Shown: positions 1 to 7,083 of the stretch, in pieces
Layout of the letters: each line of letters starts with the position of its first letter
Position numbering within the stretch: the stretch's first letter is position 1
Assembly: GCA_913040905.1 (NCBI GenBank)
Contig: CAJWIC010000056.1
Span: forward strand, 1-7,868
Direction of reading: 5' to 3'
DNA: 7,868 nucleotides
DNA from: an uncultured Synechococcus sp.
GTDB taxonomy: Bacteria > Cyanobacteriota > Cyanobacteriia > PCC-6307 > Cyanobiaceae
Translations under genes and position numbers: made by a program
Notes under the pieces: generated by a model
What the model saw: only the letters and a program-made list of their open reading frames with translations
What the model was told of the DNA's origin: nothing
Databases searched by the model: none

Positions 1-297
1 AGCCTCACTCCTCAACTAGCACGGGAGATCAATGCCACCAGCACCCGCTGCACCGTTCCCGTTGTGGACGGTGTTCTGGTGGTGGATGTGGTGCCCGACA
101 CTCCGGCGGAGACCGCAGGAATCCGCCAATGCGATCTGATCCGAGCCGTGAATGGAACCACCGTGGAGAATCCATCCGCGGTGCAGCTGGCCGTCGATCG
201 CGGCCGCGTGGGGCAACCGATGCAGATCACCATCGAACGCAACGGCCTTGAGCAGAACCTGGAGGTTCTGCCCAGGGAACTACCCCGCCAGCGCTGA
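1..297 (+). CDS. HtrA/Deg-family serine protease, C-terminal PDZ fragment (5' end outside window)
   Basis: The reading frame is open from the first base and ends at TGA 295-297, giving the last 98 residues of a longer protein. Residues 2-11 (LTPQLAREIN) and 23-35 (DGVLVVDVVPDTP), then AG at 39-40, DLI at 45-47 and VNG at 50-52, form the linker and PDZ domain of cyanobacterial HtrA/HhoA/HhoB proteases. The family has an N-terminal export signal or membrane anchor, a trypsin-like domain with a His-Asp-Ser triad, and one C-terminal PDZ that binds the C termini of unfolded proteins; it acts in periplasm/thylakoid-lumen quality control. The catalytic domain lies outside the window, so activity cannot be checked and I cannot tell which paralogue this is. 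The next gene starts one base after the stop, suggesting co-transcription. Confidence 0.88.
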   Translation, partial: SLTPQLAREINATSTRCTVPVVDGVLVVDVVPDTPAETAGIRQCDLIRAVNGTTVENPSAVQLAVDRGRVGQPMQITIERNGLEQNLEVLPRELPRQR

Positions 298-298
298 G

Positions 299-949
299 GT
301 GGCCCCATCGGCCGCTCTGGTGCTGATGGCCCGCTGGCCGGCGCCGGGGCGTTGCAAACGACGGCTGGCGGCAGACATGCGCTCAGAACTGCGCCTCCAT
401 CACAGCGATGAGCGCAGTGCTCGCCTGCAGACCCGGCTCACAGATCACACCATCGCTGTGGCCCGGGCCTTGCATCGCCAGGCGAAGGTCACACCTGTGC
501 TGGCCATCAGCGGACTGGGTCCGGGCCAGGCCCGGAGGTGGGGCAAGCACCATGGCATCGACGAGATCCATCTGCAGGGCCAGGGACATCTCGGAACCCG
601 GTTGAAGCGCCAGTTACTACGCCAGCGGCATCGCCGCTCCTCAGTGCTTGTGGTGGGCAGCGACCTGCCTGACTTCAATCGACGCGACCTGCTGATGGCC
701 CTGGAGAGCCTGCACAGCCATGAGCTCGTGCTGGGGCCCGCCGCTGACGGCGGCTACTGGCTGATCGCCCTGTCCAGCTCGCTGATGCAGACCCCCCAGC
801 GTTGGCCGCTGGCCGGTATCCCCTGGGGGAGCGCCGAGGTGTGCGACCGCACGCTTGAGTCAGCCGAACGCAACGGCCTTTCCGTGGATTTTCTTCCGCA
901 GCGGCAGGATCTTGATCACCTGCGTGACCTCAACCGATGGCAGGGCTGA
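299..949 (+). CDS. TIGR04282-family (DUF2064) glycosyltransferase-like protein, arsenosugar-associated
   Basis: This 216-aa protein has a nucleotidyl/glycosyl-transferase A-like fold and looks like the DUF2064/TIGR04282 family, annotated as a transferase linked to arsenosugar biosynthesis. Visible hallmarks are the N-terminal strand and loop LVLMARWPAPGRCKRRLA (7-24, the family's phosphate/nucleotide-binding start), LGTRL (98-102), GSDLPDF (120-126), GPAADGGYW (146-154) and a late WGS (176-178). I chose GTG 299 because it begins just before the first beta-strand; the open frame extends further upstream only as antisense-like sequence over the protease gene. No strong ribosome-binding site is visible, and the start lies one base after the protease stop, so translational coupling is likely. 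Its 3' end overlaps the next gene by 13 bases. Being next to a TIGR04283 gene is the usual pairing for this family. The sugar donor and acceptor cannot be read from sequence; cytosolic location is inferred from the lack of a signal peptide. Confidence 0.85.
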   Translation: MAPSAALVLMARWPAPGRCKRRLAADMRSELRLHHSDERSARLQTRLTDHTIAVARALHRQAKVTPVLAISGLGPGQARRWGKHHGIDEIHLQGQGHLGTRLKRQLLRQRHRRSSVLVVGSDLPDFNRRDLLMALESLHSHELVLGPAADGGYWLIALSSSLMQTPQRWPLAGIPWGSAEVCDRTLESAERNGLSVDFLPQRQDLDHLRDLNRWQG

Positions 950-1623
950 CCATCCTGATTCCGACGCTGAATGAAGCGCGTCGGCTGCCACTGCTGCTGG
1001 CCGATCTGGCCCGCTGGGCCTATGGGGCCCAGGTGATCGTCGTGGATGGGGACAGCCGGGATGCCACCCGACAGACGGCCGCCCTGGCCGGCGTCCAGAC
1101 ACTGACCAGTCAGGAACGGGGACGGGGGCAGCAACTGATCGAAGGGATGGCCGCTGCACGCCATGACTGGACCCTGGTGCTCCATGCCGACAGCCGCCTG
1201 CCACCAGACTGGTGCAGGGCTGTTCAACAGGTGATGCAGTCCCCACAGGCAAGACGCGATGCCTGGTACTTCGACTTCCAGGTGGAAGCCCGCGGTCCGA
1301 TGCTGTGGCTGCTGGAGCGCTGCGTCGCCCTGCGCAGCGGCCTGGGTCAGCGGCCCTACGGCGACCAGGGGCTGCTGATCCACCGCACGGTTTATGCAGC
1401 CAGCGGTGGTTACCGGCCGATCCCGTTGATGGAGGACCTGGACCTGGTGGAGCGCATTGCACGCCACCACAGGCTGCGACGTCTGGGCTGCCGATTGATC
1501 ACCAGCAACCGCCGCTGGCAGGAGCAGGGGGTGATCAGCAGGGCCTGGCAGAACTGTATGTTGCGACGCCGCTGGCGCAACGGCACGGCCGCAGATCAAC
1601 TGGTGGACGATTACACGCGCTGA
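937..1623 (+). CDS. TIGR04283-family GT2 glycosyltransferase, arsenosugar-associated
   Basis: This 228-aa glycosyltransferase family 2 (GT-A fold) protein starts at ATG 937 inside the end of the preceding gene. The N terminus LTILIPTLNEARRL (4-17) is the classic GT2 opening. VVDGDSRD (35-42) binds the nucleotide, RGRGQQLIEG (61-70) is the TIGR04283 signature region, and LHADSRLP (82-89) carries the DxD-like metal/UDP-binding segment. RPYGDQG (139-145) and LMEDLDL (164-170) supply the acceptor loop and the likely catalytic acidic residues. No membrane segment is obvious. The family travels with TIGR04282 and often with a radical-SAM/Cys-rich protein (ArsS-like) and arsenic methyltransferase in arsenosugar-type pathways; neither of those is in this window. 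The family call is firm, the substrate is inference. The gene ends 12 bases from the convergent acetyltransferase gene, with no terminator visible between them. Confidence 0.87.
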   Translation: MAGLTILIPTLNEARRLPLLLADLARWAYGAQVIVVDGDSRDATRQTAALAGVQTLTSQERGRGQQLIEGMAAARHDWTLVLHADSRLPPDWCRAVQQVMQSPQARRDAWYFDFQVEARGPMLWLLERCVALRSGLGQRPYGDQGLLIHRTVYAASGGYRPIPLMEDLDLVERIARHHRLRRLGCRLITSNRRWQEQGVISRAWQNCMLRRRWRNGTAADQLVDDYTR

Positions 1624-1635
1624 ACGCCGTACGAA

Positions 1636-2142
1636 TCAACTGGCATACCAGAAGGCACAGCGATGCTGCTGCGGCTCCAGCTCCCAGCCCTGGCGCTGGT
1701 AGAAGTTCACCACGCCTGGATCGGCAAACAAACTCACGCGCTCCGTCCCCATCGCCTCCAGGGCCTCCAGCACGTAGACCATCAGCTGACTGCCCAGGCC
1801 ACTGCCCTGATACAGCGGGTGCACGGCCACGTCCCAGACCGTGGCTTCGAAGACCCCATCACCAGTACAGCGGGCAAAGCCCACCAGGCGGGGGATGCGG
1901 GGATCGTGCCGCCATAGACCGACGGTGAGCAGGCTGTTGGCCAAGGCCTTACGCACCCGGCGCACCGGCCGCCGACTCCAGCCCACCGCTTCCAGCAACT
2001 GCTCCAGCTCCACCAGGTCAAAGGGATGCCGTTGGCTGAACACCAGAGTGAGTTGATCGTTGGCAGAGGAACACAAACGAGCCTCCTCGCCGTACTGCTC
2101 GAGCAGTGGGGCCGCGGGAATGTCCAGAGGAGAGCTGATCAC
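1636..2142 (-). CDS. GNAT N-acetyltransferase, plastid Ycf52/NSI (SNAT-like) type
   Basis: This 168-aa acetyl-CoA-dependent N-acetyltransferase begins with GTG at 2142, which overlaps the ABC exporter stop by four bases (GTGA), so its translation is probably coupled to that gene. The GNAT core is clear: VWDVAVHPLYQGSGLG (102-117) contains the beta4 strand and the Q/R-x-x-G-x-G acetyl-CoA pyrophosphate loop (QGSGLG 112-117), and FYQRQGW (147-153) is the conserved C-terminal motif. VGWSRRP (53-59), LVGFARCTGD (86-95), SLFADPGVVNFY (137-148) and the terminal FWY (164-166) resemble the cyanobacterial/chloroplast group that includes red-algal plastid Ycf52 and plant NSI/GNAT proteins, some of which acetylate lysines, protein N-termini or serotonin in vitro. 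The natural substrate is unknown here. It is the last gene of the hisG-exporter operon and converges with the glycosyltransferase gene across 12 bases. Confidence 0.85.
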   Translation of the reverse strand: MISSPLDIPAAPLLEQYGEEARLCSSANDQLTLVFSQRHPFDLVELEQLLEAVGWSRRPVRRVRKALANSLLTVGLWRHDPRIPRLVGFARCTGDGVFEATVWDVAVHPLYQGSGLGSQLMVYVLEALEAMGTERVSLFADPGVVNFYQRQGWELEPQQHRCAFWYAS

Positions 2143-3917
2143 AGGCGGGCCAACCCCTTTTCCTGCAGCTCCGCCAACTGGGCGTAGAGCCCACCCCTGG
2201 CTCGCAAGTCCAGATGCGTGCCCTGTTCGATCAGCTCACCCCGGCGCAGCACCAGGATCCGATCCGAGGCCTCCACCGTCGCCAGGCGGTGGGCGATCAC
2301 CACAGCCGTGCGTTTCTGCAGCAGCCGGTCGAGATCACGCTGCAAGCTGGCCTCCGTGGCGGGATCCATGAATGCGGTGGCCTCATCCATCACCAGCACT
2401 GTGGGATTACGGATCGCCACCCGGGCCACGGCCAGCAGCTGACGTTCTCCGGATGAGAGATTGCCGCCCCGCTCCCGCAACTCCGTCTCCAAACCAGCGG
2501 GCAGCCGCTGCAACAGGTCGTTCAGCCCCAGATCACGGCAGATTCCAGCCAGCTGCTGATCGCTGATCTCGGCATTGAGCCGCAGGTTGTCGGCCACGTT
2601 GCCGCTGAACAAAAAGGTGTCCTGCAGCACGACGCCCAGCTGACGGCGCAGATCCGCGATCGGAATCGAACGGATGTCGCGACCATCCAGAAGAATGCGG
2701 CCCTGCTGCGGCTCATACAACCGGCACAGCAAACGGATAACGGTGGTTTTGCCGGATCCCGTCGGTCCCACCAACGCCACGTGTTCCCCGGGCGCAATGC
2801 GGAAGGAGAGATTGCGCAGGATCGGCTCATCCGGGCGGTAACAGAAGCTGACGTTTTCGAAAATCACTTCACCCAGTCCGGCGGAACTGAGGGGAGTGGC
2901 ATCGGGATCCTCCACGATCTCCAGGGGCTGCTCCATCAGTTCACCGATCCGCTCCACCGCCGTCAGGCCACCCTGAATCTGGGTGAAGCGCTCCGCCAGC
3001 TGGCGCAGCGGATCGAACAGACGCTGGGAATAGAGAATGAACGTGGTGAGGATTCCCAGGCCCATGGAGCCGGACGTCACCATCCATCCGCCCAGGGCCA
3101 GCACCAGGGCCACCGCTCCCAGAGACACCCATTCGAGGAACGCGGAGATGCTGCTATCGAAGAAAATCGTTCCATTCACCGCACGGCGATAGGCGAAACC
3201 GGTGCGTTGAAAGCGCTCGCCGTTGACCTGTTCGCGCCGGAACATCTGGACCACTTCCAGGCCCTGAAGGTTTTCCTGAAAGTCGGCGTTGAGCTGGGAC
3301 AGCTCCTCACGGACGCGGTAATTGGCTTTGCGATAGCGCTTCTGCAGCCAGATCACCATCCCGGTGACGGGCAGCTGAGTGCAGAGCAGCAACAACCCAA
3401 GCCGCCATTCGATCAGAAGCATCGAACCGGCAATCACCAGCAGGCTGACAAGGTCGCCGAGAACACCGACGGCACCACTGCCGAAGACCTCCGAGAGGGC
3501 ATCGACATCACTGGTGAGCCGGGTGAGCAACTTGCCCACGGGCATCCCGTCGTGAAAGCGCAGGGACAGCGACAGGGCATGACGGAACAGGTCATCACGG
3601 ATCCGTGCGGTGAGCCGCTGGCCCACGGCCTGGATGTTGAAGGTCTGCACCCCCTGCAGCGCCAGGCGCAACATCACCGACACCAGCAGCAGCGAAACGA
3701 TCAGTCGAATGGCTGCAGCGGTGCTGAGCCCCTCAAGCCAGGGGAGGCTGGATTCATTGCGCAGCACACTGATGGCCTGACCCACCAGCAGGGGCTGAAT
3801 CGCTCCGGCGATGGCCACCGGCACCAGCAGCACCAGGGTCAGCAGCAGGCGTCGGCGGTCATGGACGAGATAACGCCCCAGACGGCGCACCCGTCTCCAA
3901 TCGCTGATGACGCTCAT
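2139..3917 (-). CDS. ABC exporter half-transporter, fused permease and ATPase (MdlB/MsbA type)
   Basis: This 592-aa protein has an N-terminal type I exporter membrane domain (about residues 20-320, with hydrophobic stretches near 24-46, 70-90, 150-185 and 258-295) and a C-terminal ATPase (about 347-585). The ATPase has Walker A GPTGSGKT (384-391), Q-loop Q432, signature LSSGE (487-491), Walker B VLVMDE (507-512) with catalytic E512, D-loop AFMD (515-518) and H-loop H543. The [10 protein letters not shown] signature and the DEATAFMD D-loop are closer to MdlB-type subunits than to MsbA. Such proteins act as homo- or heterodimers in the inner membrane, exporting lipids, peptides or drugs; the substrate cannot be inferred. 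Its ATG (3917-3915) overlaps the hisG stop as ATGA, and its TGA overlaps the acetyltransferase GTG, so it is the middle of a tightly coupled operon. No second half-transporter is present nearby. Confidence 0.92.
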   Translation of the reverse strand: MSVISDWRRVRRLGRYLVHDRRRLLLTLVLLVPVAIAGAIQPLLVGQAISVLRNESSLPWLEGLSTAAAIRLIVSLLLVSVMLRLALQGVQTFNIQAVGQRLTARIRDDLFRHALSLSLRFHDGMPVGKLLTRLTSDVDALSEVFGSGAVGVLGDLVSLLVIAGSMLLIEWRLGLLLLCTQLPVTGMVIWLQKRYRKANYRVREELSQLNADFQENLQGLEVVQMFRREQVNGERFQRTGFAYRRAVNGTIFFDSSISAFLEWVSLGAVALVLALGGWMVTSGSMGLGILTTFILYSQRLFDPLRQLAERFTQIQGGLTAVERIGELMEQPLEIVEDPDATPLSSAGLGEVIFENVSFCYRPDEPILRNLSFRIAPGEHVALVGPTGSGKTTVIRLLCRLYEPQQGRILLDGRDIRSIPIADLRRQLGVVLQDTFLFSGNVADNLRLNAEISDQQLAGICRDLGLNDLLQRLPAGLETELRERGGNLSSGERQLLAVARVAIRNPTVLVMDEATAFMDPATEASLQRDLDRLLQKRTAVVIAHRLATVEASDRILVLRRGELIEQGTHLDLRARGGLYAQLAELQEKGLARL

Positions 3918-4567
3918 CCAGCGGCTCCTGCAGCATTGGAGGCCGTCCGCACCGCCTCAACAATGGCGCCCAGTGATCCATCGTCGAGACGCATGGACAG
4001 GGGGTGACCCACCAGGCGAGCTGTGGACTGAAACAGATCCTCGATCGCCACCAGGCCGTTGTCCTTCAACGTGCGTCCGGTGGCCACCAGATCGACGATG
4101 GCCTCCGACATGCCGGTGATCGGACCGAGCTCCACCGATCCATTGAGATGCACCAGCTCGACCGGCAGATCGAGGGCATCGAAATACTCACGGGCGCAAT
4201 GGGTGAACTTGCTGGCCACCCGGCAGTGTGGCGGAAGATCGGCGGCGCGCTCGTAACCGCTGCTGGCCTTCACCGCAACAGCCATCCGGCAACCGCCGAA
4301 ACCCAGGTCCACCAGCTGAGCCACCGGCAATTGGTGCTCCTTCAACACATCGAAACCGACCACCCCCAACTGGGCCTGGCCGTAGGCGACGTAGGTGGGC
4401 ACATCGCCATTGCGCACCAGCAGGGCCCGCGCCCGACCGCAAGGGGTCGGCAACATCAATTGGCGGTTGTCCTTGTCCAGTACAGCGGAGAAGTCAAGGC
4501 CAGCTGCGGCAAAACGTGCCACTGATTCCTTGAGCAGCGCTCCTTTGGCCAACGCGACGGTGATCAT
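3914..4567 (-). CDS. hisG: ATP phosphoribosyltransferase, short-form catalytic subunit
   Basis: HisG catalyses the first step of histidine biosynthesis, joining ATP and PRPP to give phosphoribosyl-ATP. The protein starts MITVALAKG at ATG 4567-4565 and is 217 aa, the size of the short form, which lacks the C-terminal regulatory domain and usually needs HisZ; HisZ is not in the window. The full HisG signature lies at 146-167: E146, G152, D159, then TGRTL (163-167), which binds the PRPP phosphates. LGVVGFDVL (67-75) and GGCRMAVAV (91-99) are also typical. An in-frame upstream extension to 4648 exists but lies inside the divergent gloB gene and precedes the conserved N terminus, so it is rejected. 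Its TGA overlaps the exporter's ATG (ATGA). The gap to divergent gloB is only 40 bases, so its promoter must be there or inside gloB. Confidence 0.96.
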   Translation of the reverse strand: MITVALAKGALLKESVARFAAAGLDFSAVLDKDNRQLMLPTPCGRARALLVRNGDVPTYVAYGQAQLGVVGFDVLKEHQLPVAQLVDLGFGGCRMAVAVKASSGYERAADLPPHCRVASKFTHCAREYFDALDLPVELVHLNGSVELGPITGMSEAIVDLVATGRTLKDNGLVAIEDLFQSTARLVGHPLSMRLDDGSLGAIVEAVRTASNAAGAAG

Positions 4568-4607
4568 GGGTCCAGCGTTGACCGCGTTACCAGGCAGGAC
4601 TTTAACG

Positions 4608-5357
4608 ATGCAATCCTCCCTCCATGCCCTGCCGGTGCTGCAGGACAACCTTGTTTGGATCTGGGTGCGGGGTGATGAGGCCGCTGTGGTGGATCCTGCG
4701 GTGTCCGATCCTGTCGTCGACTGGTTGCAGGAACGGCAGCTGCAACTGCGTGCGGTTCTGCAGACGCATCACCATGCCGATCACATCGGTGGAACCCCCG
4801 GCCTGCTGCAGCGATGGCCTGACGCGGCGGTGGTGGCCGCAGCAGCCGATCGCTCACGCATTCCCTTTCAAACGATCTCCGTCAGCGACGGCGATCAGGT
4901 GCGCGTGCTCGGCCGATGCCTGCGGGTCCTGGACGTGGCTGCCCACACCTCCGCGCATATCGCCTTTGTGATCCCTGATCAGGAGGAGCCGGATCTCGGA
5001 ACGGTGTTGTTCTGCGGCGACACCCTGTTCTCCGGGGGGTGCGGCCGCCTGTTCGAAGGGACACCGGCCGACATGCACCGAGCCCTGAAGCGGCTATCGG
5101 ACCTGCCTGAATCCACCAAGGTGTGCTGCGCCCACGACTACACCGAGGCAAACCTGCGGTGGGCCACCGAGCAGCAACCCGATGACACTGCCGTACGGCG
5201 GCGTTACGACGCCGTGGTGGACCTGCGACGTCGCGGCGAGCTGAGTCTGCCCAGCAGCATTGGAGAGGAACGCCGCAGCAACCTGTTCATGCGGGCGGAA
5301 TCGGCTGAGGAGCTGGGACGCCTGCGGCGGGAGAAGGATCAGTGGCGCGCAGCCTGA
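4608..5357 (+). CDS. gloB: Glyoxalase II-type metallo-beta-lactamase-fold hydrolase
   Basis: This 249-aa protein is a probable hydroxyacylglutathione hydrolase, which splits S-lactoylglutathione to lactate and glutathione in the cytosol, the second step of methylglyoxal detoxification. The dinuclear-metal motif THHHADH is at 53-59 (H54, H56, D58, H59); H113, D138 (in GDTLF) and H176 complete the expected ligand set. The N terminus [12 protein letters not shown] (8-19) matches the family opening, so ATG 4608 is favoured over in-frame upstream codons inside hisG. The C-terminal glyoxalase II region appears as HDYTEANL (176-183) and NLFMRA (225-230). The usual PGHTxGH segment reads AAHTSAH (111-117): the metal histidine is kept but the flanking glycines are not. 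The 3' 71 bases overlap the convergent FutC-like gene. Persulfide dioxygenase is a related alternative, but the glyoxalase II-type C-terminal region argues against it. Confidence 0.9.
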   Translation: MQSSLHALPVLQDNLVWIWVRGDEAAVVDPAVSDPVVDWLQERQLQLRAVLQTHHHADHIGGTPGLLQRWPDAAVVAAAADRSRIPFQTISVSDGDQVRVLGRCLRVLDVAAHTSAHIAFVIPDQEEPDLGTVLFCGDTLFSGGCGRLFEGTPADMHRALKRLSDLPESTKVCCAHDYTEANLRWATEQQPDDTAVRRRYDAVVDLRRRGELSLPSSIGEERRSNLFMRAESAEELGRLRREKDQWRAA

Positions 5358-6450
5358 TCCCCTGGGGGAAGAGAATCACTTCAGCGCCGGGCTGAAAGGC
5401 CAATCGGCAGCGGGTTCCACGGGGTACATCCAAGCTCAGGTGAGCATTGACGCGGAGGTCGCACGGGCCCTGCTGCACGCGGTACTGCCAGGCCTGTCCG
5501 AGGAACTCCCGTCCCATGACGCAGGCATCTCCCTGGGGATCCGGATGCAGCTGAATCACGGCTGGATCAACCAGCAACAGGTCCTCGTCTGATTCAGACG
5601 CAGACGATGCCACAGCAGGGCTGCCCTCCAGCGAGCCGATCAGGCAATGCATCGGTCCATCCAGGGGCAGAAGATTGCCTTGAAGTACAAAACGACCAAC
5701 AAACGGGGACGCGGGCGCTTCCACGAGGGCTCTGGGGGTTGCGCACTGGTGCAGTACACCGTCCCGCATCACCGCCACACGGTCACAGATAGCCAGGGCC
5801 TCACCGGGGTCGTGGGTCACGATCAGCCCAGTGGCTCCGCAAACCTGGAGAACGGAACTGAGTTCACTGCGCAGGCGCAGCCTCACCTCCACATCAAGAT
5901 TGGAGAAGGGCTCATCCAACAGCACCAGCTTCGGGGCCGGTGCCAGGGCTCGGGCCAGGGCAAGGCGTTGCTTCTGTCCACCGGACAGTTGATGGGGATA
6001 GCGCAGCTCAAGCCCCTTCAAGCCGAGCAATTCCAGCAACCATGCCGCTCGGCTGTCGTCCTGACCGGGCCGCAGTCCGAAGCAAGCGTTCTGCCAGGCG
6101 GTGAGATGGGGGAACAGGGCGTAGTCCTGGAACACCATGCCGATCCCACGCCGCTCGGGCGGTAGCCAATGGCCGTCCCCCGCCACGGGACGCTGCTGCA
6201 GGTGAACCGTCCCCTGCGACGGCCGCTCAAAACCGGCGATCAATCGCAGCAGAGTTGTCTTTCCGCAGCCGGAGGGTCCCAGCAGACCGAGCAGTTCACC
6301 GGCTGCAAGTTGCAGATCGATGCCCCGCAACGTCCAAGGGCCCGCGGGGCCACCGTCGTAACGATGCCAGAGGTCACGGACGGCAACAGTGGCCTGGGAC
6401 TGCGACAACGGCGAAACGCGATGATCGGTTCCATTCTGCGATTCGGCCAT
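5287..6450 (-). CDS. futC: ABC importer ATP-binding protein, ferric iron (FutC/FbpC) type
   Basis: This 387-aa cytoplasmic ATPase energises an ABC importer. It shows Walker A GPSGCGKT (58-65), Q-loop Q108 in the run [18 protein letters not shown] (100-117), signature LSGGQ (155-159), Walker B LVLLDE (175-180), D-loop SNLD (183-186) and H-loop H213. A C-terminal TOBE-like regulatory domain occupies about 285-365. The [19 protein letters not shown] region and overall layout favour the ferric-iron group (FutC/FbpC) over spermidine or sulfate importers, but this is recognition by eye; no permease or iron-binding protein gene is adjacent. The length is somewhat above the roughly 350 aa common in FbpC, because of an N-terminal lead of about 20 residues and a Pro/Ala-rich tail. 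That tail is encoded opposite the end of gloB. ATG 6450-6448 shares two bases with the ridA start; a TTG at codon 15 (6408) is an alternative start. Confidence 0.82.
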   Translation of the reverse strand: MAESQNGTDHRVSPLSQSQATVAVRDLWHRYDGGPAGPWTLRGIDLQLAAGELLGLLGPSGCGKTTLLRLIAGFERPSQGTVHLQQRPVAGDGHWLPPERRGIGMVFQDYALFPHLTAWQNACFGLRPGQDDSRAAWLLELLGLKGLELRYPHQLSGGQKQRLALARALAPAPKLVLLDEPFSNLDVEVRLRLRSELSSVLQVCGATGLIVTHDPGEALAICDRVAVMRDGVLHQCATPRALVEAPASPFVGRFVLQGNLLPLDGPMHCLIGSLEGSPAVASSASESDEDLLLVDPAVIQLHPDPQGDACVMGREFLGQAWQYRVQQGPCDLRVNAHLSLDVPRGTRCRLAFQPGAEVILFPQGIRLRATDPSPAAGVPAPQPIPPA

Positions 6451-6856
6451 GACCGCTCAAGCCGTCACAACTTCAGCAGCTCCGGCTCCTGTTGGGCCTT
6501 ACAACCAGGCTGTGCTGGCCGGCGGTTGGCTGTATTGCTCTGGCCAGATCCCGTTGGATCCTCAATCCGGGGCCATGGTCGGTGGTGGTGATGCAGCCAG
6601 TGAAACGCGTCAGGTGCTGAAGAACCTCACCGCAGTGCTTGAGGCCGCTGGCGCGACGGCACAGCACGTGGTGCGGACAACGGTTTTTCTGACTGATCTG
6701 GCGGACTTCCAGACCGTTAACGAGATCTATGCGGAGGTCTTCGGGGCGGGCACGAGCCCAGCCAGAGCCTGCGTGCAGGTAGCAGCGCTGCCGAAGGGAG
6801 CCAAGGTTGAGATCGACTGCGTGGCCTGGCTTGGTGGTGAGTTGCAGACCGTCTGA
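6449..6856 (+). CDS. ridA: RidA family enamine/imine deaminase
   Basis: This 135-aa protein belongs to the RidA (YjgF/YER057c/UK114) family. RidA hydrolyses reactive 2-aminoacrylate and other enamine/imine intermediates released by PLP enzymes such as threonine dehydratase, protecting branched-chain amino acid and other pathways. It forms trimers in the cytosol with active sites between subunits. Visible family features are VGPYNQAV (15-22), the strand YCSGQIPLD (29-37), the catalytic arginine R106 in SPARACVQV, the LPKGAKVEIDCVA run (114-126) and E121. The start at ATG 6449 gives the standard RidA N terminus. No Shine-Dalgarno sequence is seen, and the start codon overlaps that of the divergent futC-like gene by two bases, so its promoter and leader must lie inside that gene. 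Length is normal and no defect is visible. Confidence 0.95.
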   Translation: MTAQAVTTSAAPAPVGPYNQAVLAGGWLYCSGQIPLDPQSGAMVGGGDAASETRQVLKNLTAVLEAAGATAQHVVRTTVFLTDLADFQTVNEIYAEVFGAGTSPARACVQVAALPKGAKVEIDCVAWLGGELQTV

Positions 6857-6861
6857 TCTGA

Positions 6862-7083
6862 TCGACATCTGGCACCAGCGAAGCAATCACTGAGGAAAGC
6901 TGCGATGGGCTGTCGACCTGGGTCCTTGGCCAGGACGCACACGAGATCAGCAATCTGCTGCAGGTTCTGCTGGCCGCAAGGGCCGACGGAAACCATCGAG
7001 GAACTGATGGTTGGCCATGGATCACAGCGGGGGCTTCCCCACGGGGATCTAGGTTATTGGAGATCAGGGGGATGATCCGATGA
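6862..7083 (+). other. Start-less, partly coding-like open frame (possible gene remnant)
   Basis: The 223 bases between ridA and the next gene (6857-7079) hold no convincing gene. One frame is open from just after an in-frame TGA (6859-6861) to TGA 7081-7083, 73 codons, and its stop overlaps the next gene's ATG as ATGA. It lacks ATG or GTG until codon 71 (7072), and TTG until 7057. The first half reads like protein: GLSTWVLGQDAHEI, then NLLQVLLAARADG, with G or C at 21 of 27 third positions by my count. The second half loses this bias. It may be the remains of a small gene, a gene with a rare start such as CTG 6910, or chance. A 56-aa ATG-initiated frame (6905-7075) covers the same bases and looks less like protein in its first half. 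Confidence 0.2.
7066..7071 (+). promoter_or_regulatory. Shine-Dalgarno-like purine box for the 77-aa gene
   Basis: The purine run AGGGGG lies eight bases before ATG 7080, at a normal spacing for a ribosome-binding site. It supports that ATG as the true start. Most other genes in this window lack a clear site. Confidence 0.5.

Noticed and set aside
152..298. Upstream extension of the TIGR04282 gene from ATG 152
   Set aside because: This part overlaps the PDZ-coding sequence in another frame and gives no family-like residues; the conserved fold begins just after GTG 299.
860..1599. Minus-strand open frames of about 200-227 codons opposite the GT2 gene
   Set aside because: They lie opposite a clear GT2 gene, have no motifs, and show the composition of antisense frames in high-GC DNA.
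1624..1635. Terminator between the convergent GT2 and acetyltransferase genes
   Set aside because: Only 12 bases separate the genes and no stem with a T-run is visible there.
1212..1928. Plus-strand 238-codon frame crossing the GT2 and acetyltransferase genes
   Set aside because: It is Pro/Ala/Arg-rich, crosses the boundary of two convergent genes with clear motifs, and has no recognisable domain.
2781..4007. A 408-codon open frame on the plus strand opposite the ABC exporter
   Set aside because: It is antisense to a protein with every ABC exporter motif in place. The translation is His/Gln-rich without motifs, as expected from the complement of a high-GC gene.
4578..4606. Promoter-like pair TTGACC, 17 bases, TTTAAC before gloB
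   Set aside because: The spacing is ideal, but the -10 box ends one base before the gloB ATG, so transcription would begin inside the gene, after its start codon. It could only work if gloB started downstream, which its N-terminal motif argues against.
4568..4648. Upstream extension of hisG adding 27 residues
   Set aside because: The added part lies across the 40-base gap and inside divergent gloB, and precedes the conserved HisG N terminus that begins at ATG 4567.
6717..7025. Minus-strand frames opposite ridA and the following gap
   Set aside because: They run antisense through the intact ridA gene and show no motif; the gap itself is more protein-like in the plus direction.
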